Assembly (NCBI GenBank): GCA_019009955.1
Contig: CM032229.1
Location: 142,871,501-142,935,500 of the forward strand
DNA: 64,000 bases
DNA from: Riptortus pedestris
Taxonomy: Eukaryota; Arthropoda; Insecta; Hemiptera; Alydidae
Direction: 5' to 3'
The notes under the pieces were generated by a model. That model was not told the DNA's origin. It saw only the letters and a program-made list of their open reading frames with translations, and did no database searches. Below are positions 58,100 to 64,000 of this stretch, piece after piece. The position numbers were made by a program, and so were the translations under genes. The first letter of the stretch is position 1. Each line of letters starts with the position of its first letter.

Positions 58100-59929
58100 A
58101 CAGCAGAGCTTCCTCTGAGTCCCCTGGCTATGTCTATGTGATCCTCATGATCGGCTTTGCCGTGGAAGGCAGTTGAAACGAAATAACAGATGGAATGTAC
58201 AGTGATGATGTCCCTACAAATGATAATATTATCCAAATAAATGTTTTTTTAAAAAGCTAGATATTTCATTCTGATGAATCTCCTGATCGCTGGCTTGTTA
58301 CACAACGGTCGTTAACTATCTCCACATCCAGATCAGAACCCTTCCTGTGATTCTCCTAATTTCTTTACTACCTCCCTAGTACTAGCGTACGTTCCATATG
58401 CTCCTTATTCTACTACTAATCATGTCAGTCCAGAGGTCTTATACTCATTTTGAGATAAGTACTTCCTCTGCCTGATAAGTACTGCCATTGGTATTGCTTG
58501 AGAATTCTTTTGTCAGTATCTCGGGTAACATTTTTGGCCTTAAATACTCCCTTTTAGAGACTGCTTTGCATGGTGTGACACAAAGGTCGTTCTGTTAACT
58601 TTTCGTTTGATTATTGATGGTGATTAACTCTTTCAAATATTGCAAACAAAGAAAAAATAGAAGTAGGCAGTGAAAGAAATAAAAGCTGGTAGAAGCCCGT
58701 AAAATAGAATTCATAGTTTTCTTTTTGTATCTTTAATTGATGCAATGTACTGGTTTTGAAACGTGTTTAAAGAAATACGTAAGATTCGTCTTATTAGATG
58801 GCTTCACCTCTGGTATGTTATTACTAGAGGTGAGGTTTTGTCTTTCAAGTGACACATGCAGAAAGGTCAATACATGTCAGTCTTCATGTATTTTAATTTA
58901 CGATCAAGAGAGAAAGCGAAAGGAATTTGTTCGTGCTTTAGTTTGCAATTCGATAGCAGCCATGTTAAGAAGCGGATCAAAACGGAATACATTTTCATCC
59001 AACATAGAGTCGAAGCTATGTAGTAACTTAACTATTCATATAGTTTGATTAGCGAATGTTCTTTGAGCTTAATAATGATTAAGATATGTCAAACATTTCT
59101 GTCCCTAACGTCATAAGAACCTGATGGATACAAAATATTGGTAGAACTTATCTCAAAGACACAACAAAAATGGGAGGTTATAGATGCAGAATTAAGTGAG
59201 GTTATCTTTTAACTGGGCAGCTCTCGGGGTTTTCATTTTTTCAACATTATGCAGCGCAAACACTCTTCTTAATGTACTTCAAGGTGTGAGGGATAAAGTA
59301 ACCACAATACAGGTAAGGTTTCAGGAGTTTACACACTAAATGGTTGAAACTCATAACTCAGCCATGAGTAACATTTTAACCCCAGTGGACCTTTATATAA
59401 ATTCCATAAAAGTGCAATTATGGCTAAGATATGATGAATTAAAATCAGCTGATTATGTGAAGGAATATTTCAAACCCGTATTCAGAGGAAATAATCACAT
59501 ATTAAATATAAAACGTTATCAAACTAAAATAAGAATATGTGATAAAATGTAATAATTACCTGGCCTTATTCGCCAAAGTAGCAAATAATATTATCAACGA
59601 AAGTTTTAAATATTTTCTAAATGATTAATGTAGAATTTGCTTTTTGTCTTTTTCTTCCACCTAAATATGACAGATGACAATCAGGTTTGCTATAAATATA
59701 AATTCTCTAGCAGAAGCTTTCAACTCAAATATGTGAATGTTCAAAATCAATATAACTATTTATCAATATTATTACAATGGCCTGTTCATAGCACAAGGAT
59801 AAGATGGTTTATAGAAAACATGGAAGGTTGTAAGTAAGAAGAGGAAGACGTCTAAAATTGTTTACTGGCCCACCTGAACTGTTTAATCAACTGGACACCA
59901 TCTCTGAAGGCTATTTCTTCATTTAGACA
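58100..59929. other. No gene supported
   Basis: The 103-codon plus-strand frame at 58737-59048 and the frames at 59340-59552 and 59637-59837 show no motif I recognise. No repeat family detected. Confidence 0.35.
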
Positions 59930-60370
59930 CAAACCAAATTATTTATAGTCTCGGGCCAAACCCCCCACCACGGTATCCAGGCATTGTTTCCCCGTCACGG
60001 GGATGCCTTCAAATAACATGGCCGCCGTATAGAGACACGGATCACCCACTTATTTATATACCGGGCGGCAAACTATTTATATGTTGTACTCTGGAAGAAG
60101 AAGAACCCTCTGCCTTTTGTATATTGTAAATCATCTGTTCTCTCTCCCCCCTCTCCACCCCCACACTTCCAGTAAACATCCGGATGTTAAAACATTCAAA
60201 AAGAGTATGATCCCTGGGAGTAGAGGGTATGTTTTATTTATTCGACGAGAGAAGCTTTACATGTGTTACCCCCTCCCCCCCCCCGTCGAAGGGAGGCGGG
60301 GGGAGGCAGCCTTAAAATGGATATATCGAAATGTTGATTCCAACTGAGGATGTTGACGGAGTCCAAAGCG
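59930..60370. other. G+C-richer island, unassigned
   Basis: It contains TCACGGGGATGCC and ACATGGCCGCCGTATAGA blocks and a C-run/G-run pair (60270-60305: CCCTCCCCCCCC then GGGAGGCGGGGGGAGG) that can fold back. Not a known repeat here. Confidence 0.3.
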
Positions 60371-60639
60371 ACATCTCACTACCGGCTTCCACAAAAAGAC
60401 TACACCCACAGTTCTAATATCATAAGTCAGTCGCGATAACTAAGCAGACTTGTTATGTGCATAGTCTGTTCTGTATTTCTCACTTAGTAAGAACTCTATG
60501 TAAACGAGACTTGGAATAGAAACTGCTAATGTGGTATTTAGTAATAGCTTAACATGGAAATCCCATTACTTGGAATCTATTGAAGACAGAAAACTCTAAA
60601 TACAAATAATAGGTAATTATTTAGTTAAAGAAATCTATT

Positions 60640-60960
60640 TATAGTGCAATAATTAAAAAAATTAATTCTTCAACAATACTAGATATATGAGGCAACAATG
60701 CTTGTTTGTAGTTACCAAACTTGATACATAAGTGGTTCATGTAAAAATATAGATCAATTTCGTTAATGGCTGAAATCAAACCAGTGGAAGGGGGAATTTT
60801 GAAAATTGAAAATATCTTTGTTATTGTACGCCGGATCGAAAAATTGTATAAAACCAATGTTATTCCAAATTAAATGTACTATAAATATTGTTATACACAT
60901 TTATTCTCTATCTTCAATAATAACCGCCGTAGTTTTCAGCCGTCAGAATAGCAATACACT
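60640..60960 (-). mobile_element. Family H body fragment
   Basis: On the minus strand: 'ctgacggctgaaaac', 'aacaatatttatagtacatt', 'aacattggttttatac', 'ccggcgtacaataac', 'tttgatttcagccattaac', 'tgtatcaagtttggtaac'. No ends are preserved. Confidence 0.65.
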
Positions 60961-60984
60961 GTTTAAATGATGAATCACTTTATT

Positions 60985-61480
60985 CTACACCGTAAATTGT
61001 TTTCAAGAGATCTTTATTATGAGAGATACATGACAATTCATTGTGAGATGACCTCATCACTTAAGAATTTTCGTTCTTGTTTCGAAAATGTTTATTTGAT
61101 CTATTCCACATTTAACCGGTTCAGTCAATAGTAAAGATCATATTTATTAATGGCAGAACTCGGACATGGAATAGTGGCGGCTTTGAAGGGGATTTGAAAA
61201 TTCAAAATATACCCGTTTTTATGAGTCAGATCGGAAAATGTCATAGAACCAATCTTGTAAAACTATTGACGTTCACAATTCTTGTTCATTGCGTTTTTTC
61301 GCAAATCAAGTATTAAGCTAGTTATTCGTATTTTCTTGTTTTGTGCCGTCAGTAACCCACCCTCCTCCCCTACTCGTCAGTTTTTTTACATATAACTAGA
61401 GAATATGTGGTGAGATGAGATTAAAAGTGTGATACGCCGTGGGAAATCCGTTTGGTTTACTCAGCTCCTGCGCGAATGAC
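60985..61480 (-). mobile_element. Family H copy, module form, 5' end retained
   Basis: The minus strand begins GTCATTCGCGCAGGAGCTGA and 'aaacggatttcccacgg', continues to 'ggttactgacggcac', and ends in 'gatctcttgaaaacaattt'. The final block is shared with 63660-63735 and 30640-30690. Confidence 0.65.
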
Positions 61481-61524
61481 TTTTACCTTTTATAACAGTT
61501 ACTGTTTTATTAAGTTTAAATTTA

Positions 61525-61690
61525 TTGGTCTTAAAATAACTAGAGTCGTGAGCTCGATTCTCATAAGGGCAATTGGAATATATTTTGCGACAATCTCATT
61601 AAAATTAATATAATCCTTAGTCCCACCCTGCCTAGAAAAGGGTGGAAACCTGTTCATACCCCAATGTCTTTATAGATCAATTAGCCATAT
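61525..61690 (+). mobile_element. tRNA-derived SINE, old copy
   Basis: 'ttattggtcttaaaataact', AGAGTCGTGAGCTCGATTCT (B box with one change), 'gggcaattggaata', 'tcccaccctgcctagaaaag' and GGTGGAAACCTG match in order. Confidence 0.7.
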
Positions 61691-61849
61691 GAGCACGAAG
61701 AGGACGGCAAATAAATAACGTGCTTATATCTGGTTGGAAATTAAATAAGTAAACGATATTCATTTTCTTATTAATGCGAACTAACTAACTTTTGAACTAA
61801 ACAGCCATTCATATAACTGAGGCAAACTGTGTTGGAACAACGGACGCGA

Positions 61850-62330
61850 AAAAAAACCATGTAATCGGTTTAATTTTGCGTCGGAAGCTATTATGTCGGC
61901 TAATGTCAAATAACCAAAGCTTCCAATGGTCTCTTTTCTTTTTTAAACCTTTCTGAACTGCGATCATTACATTTGTGTCAAATTTTTCTTCATTGGTTTT
62001 GTCGGCAATCATGTCGTCGTAAAACCCAATTACACATGGCAGAGCTCTGATCGGACCACACCATTCGGAGATTATCACATTTTTTTTTCTGTTTTTTTTT
62101 CTTTTTTTCGACAAAATGAAATTGTGGACAAAGCCCGTGAGGGGAGAGACTAATTCTACTTAAGCCCCACCAATCAGTACGAAGCGATTCACCACATTTT
62201 TATCCCTAATGCGCTAAAGCAGGTGTCACCCTTCCGGCGGTCGTTTACGGTTTTAATTCATATTATCGGACGTCCAAACGATTACTAGTAAGCCGTAATA
62301 AAGAAGTAAATTGGAAACTGTCCGGACATT
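61850..62330. other. G+C-richer island, candidate regulatory region
   Basis: Single-copy looking sequence with motifs such as GCGCTAAAGCAGGTGTCACC (a CAGGTG E-box) and TTTTAATTCATATTATCGGA. A 101-codon minus-strand frame (61809-62114) is Lys-rich at its start because of T-runs and shows no domain. Candidate conserved non-coding element. Confidence 0.3.
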
Positions 62331-63117
62331 TTCCTGTCTAATAGATACAAGTGGATTGCTGATAGTAGATAACGCAATCGATGTTTTTATAGATTTCTAA
62401 TTTTGGATAGCCTTAATGACAGATTTGAGACCTATTATTGATAAATTATAGGACTATCAAAAGAATACTTTTACTACCGTGTCAGCTGTTTTTTAAATGC
62501 TACATCTAACCAATTTTCCTAGTCGGCCCTTACCATGTGAAATAAAAAAAAAGACAATATATTTTTCAAATTCACCTCCATAAACCTCACATTTACATCA
62601 ATAAAAATAACAATATTTTTTTTCTAATTTTCCATCACAGCAGTCAAAGAAAATACCTCAATCTGTTTATAATTACTTATATGAGTTTGGTTTGACTCTG
62701 GTGAAGAAGAAAAGTGAGATCCGATGATTTCGTTCTTTATAGAACTATTTCAATACCAATTCTACTGATAAGCCAAATAACACACTCTTGTGTCATTAGC
62801 CGAATTCGTCTTTTTGAATATATCAAGAAGTGTATTTTTAAAAACTTAGGAAAACTAAAACTGATAAATATTAAATGTTCTGTTCATCAATGAATCAGCC
62901 AGAAATTAAAATTTGAACGTAAAAATCCGGTTTTAAAATCCCGTTTTCTAAAGAAGAATCCCAATGTCTATTTATCATGTATATATATATATACGCACAC
63001 TTATAAATATAATAATGTCAAATAAAGTTCCAGTTTTGAAGTTAATGATGATTTTTATTTTCTTCCAGGATAAGAAAATAACAACATCACTGACTAAACT
63101 TAAAATTAGAAATCATT
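62331..63117. other. No gene seen
   Basis: AT-rich DNA without assignable features. Confidence 0.4.
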
Positions 63118-63179
63118 TTAGCAGATGTCTCTTTGGGTAGCTCGGCTATTGGGGTTGTGTTCATGACCCCATTTTCTAA

Positions 63180-63269
<90 letters not shown>

Positions 63270-63981
63270 TAAAAATCAATTCTTTTAACGCTCTTTAATA
63301 TTAGTTGGATCGGATAATTGTTTATTGCCAATCTTCTTGCAAATTGATTTTTTTTTATAAATATTGCTTTGCACACTTCGTCTCTATCTGAATATTGCCC
63401 ATGATTTGTTTACTTTTTTTTTATTTTCAGCCTTCGAAAATTGGAAATATCTCCGTTATTATACGTTGGATCGAAAAATTGTATAGAACCAATGTTATTC
63501 TAAATTTAATTGTCTATAAATGTTGTTATGTGGATATTATCTCTAATATGAGTATTAACTGAAATATCTGGAATTTTTAGTTTTCAGCCTTCAGTAAACC
63601 CCTACTGTTCTCATTTTAACAACAAGCTGTTATAACATGAACTTTTTTATTCTAAGCTTACTTACCAAACATTGTTTTCACTAGACCTCTATTATGGGAA
63701 ATACATAAAAATTCGTTGTACAATGACGTCACCTATTAAGATTTTACCTTCTTGTCTTGGAAATGCTTATTTGATCTATACTATACTCGGCATTAACCTG
63801 TTTCAGTCAATACTAAAGATCCTGTCGTTTGCAGTCATCAGAATAAAGGGGGAGGGAATCGAAAATTCAATATATCTCAGTTATTATGAGTTGAATCGAA
63901 AAATGTTATAGAATCAATCTTGGTAAAATATTCATGCATGTGAGAAATCTGCTTAGTTTACGCAGCACATGCGTGACGGAC
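63118..63981 (-). mobile_element. Family H long copy: both ends, (TA)n and tandem modules
   Basis: On the minus strand: GTCCGTCACGCATGTGCTGC, AAGCAGATTTCTCACATG, a first module to about 63650, a second module starting 'ggtttactgaaggctgaaaa' (about 63600), a body, then the longest (TA)n of the window (about 63180-63266) and a worn palindrome ending ATCTGCTAA. At 864 bp it combines both architectures and may be closest to the ancestral layout. TGACGTCA occurs at 63725-63732 within it. Confidence 0.8.
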
Positions 63982-64000
63982 GTTTTCTTGTAAGGATTTC

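Noticed and set aside
58737..59048. 103-codon plus-strand frame with several cysteines
   Set aside because: Cysteine spacing fits no zinc-binding or secreted family I know; no signal peptide or conserved motif.
61809..62114. 101-codon minus-strand frame beginning with a Lys/Arg-rich stretch
   Set aside because: The basic start comes from T-runs on the plus strand; no domain is visible.

Overview
The window is AT-rich eukaryotic nuclear DNA (about two thirds A+T by eye), full of (TA)n, (GA)n and (TG)n runs and poly-C/poly-G tracts. The only complete genes I can support are two tRNA-His genes. No host protein-coding gene can be supported: apart from retrotransposon remnants, the open frames are short and carry no recognisable domain. 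The tRNA sequence, non-LTR retrotransposon tails, tRNA-derived SINEs and Helentron-like elements together suggest an invertebrate, most likely an arthropod or another protostome. I cannot name the species. The stretch reads as a large intergenic region or intron.

The main component is a family called here 'family H', with roughly thirty full, deleted or decayed copies in both orientations. A full copy starts GTCCGTCACGCAGGGGCTGC, which folds into a small hairpin. An inward-facing AAGCAGATTTCCC follows, then a body of about 300 bp and a (TA)n tract. It ends in a palindrome (TTTCCCTTAAGGGAAA) followed by TCTGCTAA. This is the layout of Helentron-associated non-autonomous elements (HINE/DINE-1 type). 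A second form shares the 5' end and mid-body but has tandem modules in place of the (TA)n 3' half. The clearest copies are at 27794-28383, 30001-30611, 31209-31627, 44001-44576, 45612-46228, 48446-49072, 26746-27309 and 63118-63981.

Other elements are about nine copies of a tRNA-derived SINE; two 5'-truncated LINEs with clear target-site duplications (33628-34227 and 51061-51973); a frameshifted LINE relic (about 43298-43480); a TTAA-flanked foldback carrying a hammerhead-ribozyme-like core (21427-21803) and three more loci with that core; a TA-flanked foldback (42380-42588); and an 81-bp hairpin (15284-15364).

The most unusual structure is a pair of about 97-nt hairpin elements (5842-5938 and 7784-7882). 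They share the core GCGAGGCGAAGCCGAGC, while their stems differ in sequence yet remain self-complementary.

Between the repeats lie compositional islands richer in G+C (9440-9960, 12700-13430, 15880-16260, 37430-37970, 39590-39990, 40980-41510, 50180-50880, 55320-55740, 59930-60370, 61850-62330). They do not match the repeats and could be conserved regulatory elements, but this needs cross-species alignment. The two tRNA-His genes (4130-4201 minus and 14242-14313 plus) sit in an inverted duplication of about 340 bp whose flanks have diverged while the 72-nt tRNAs are identical.
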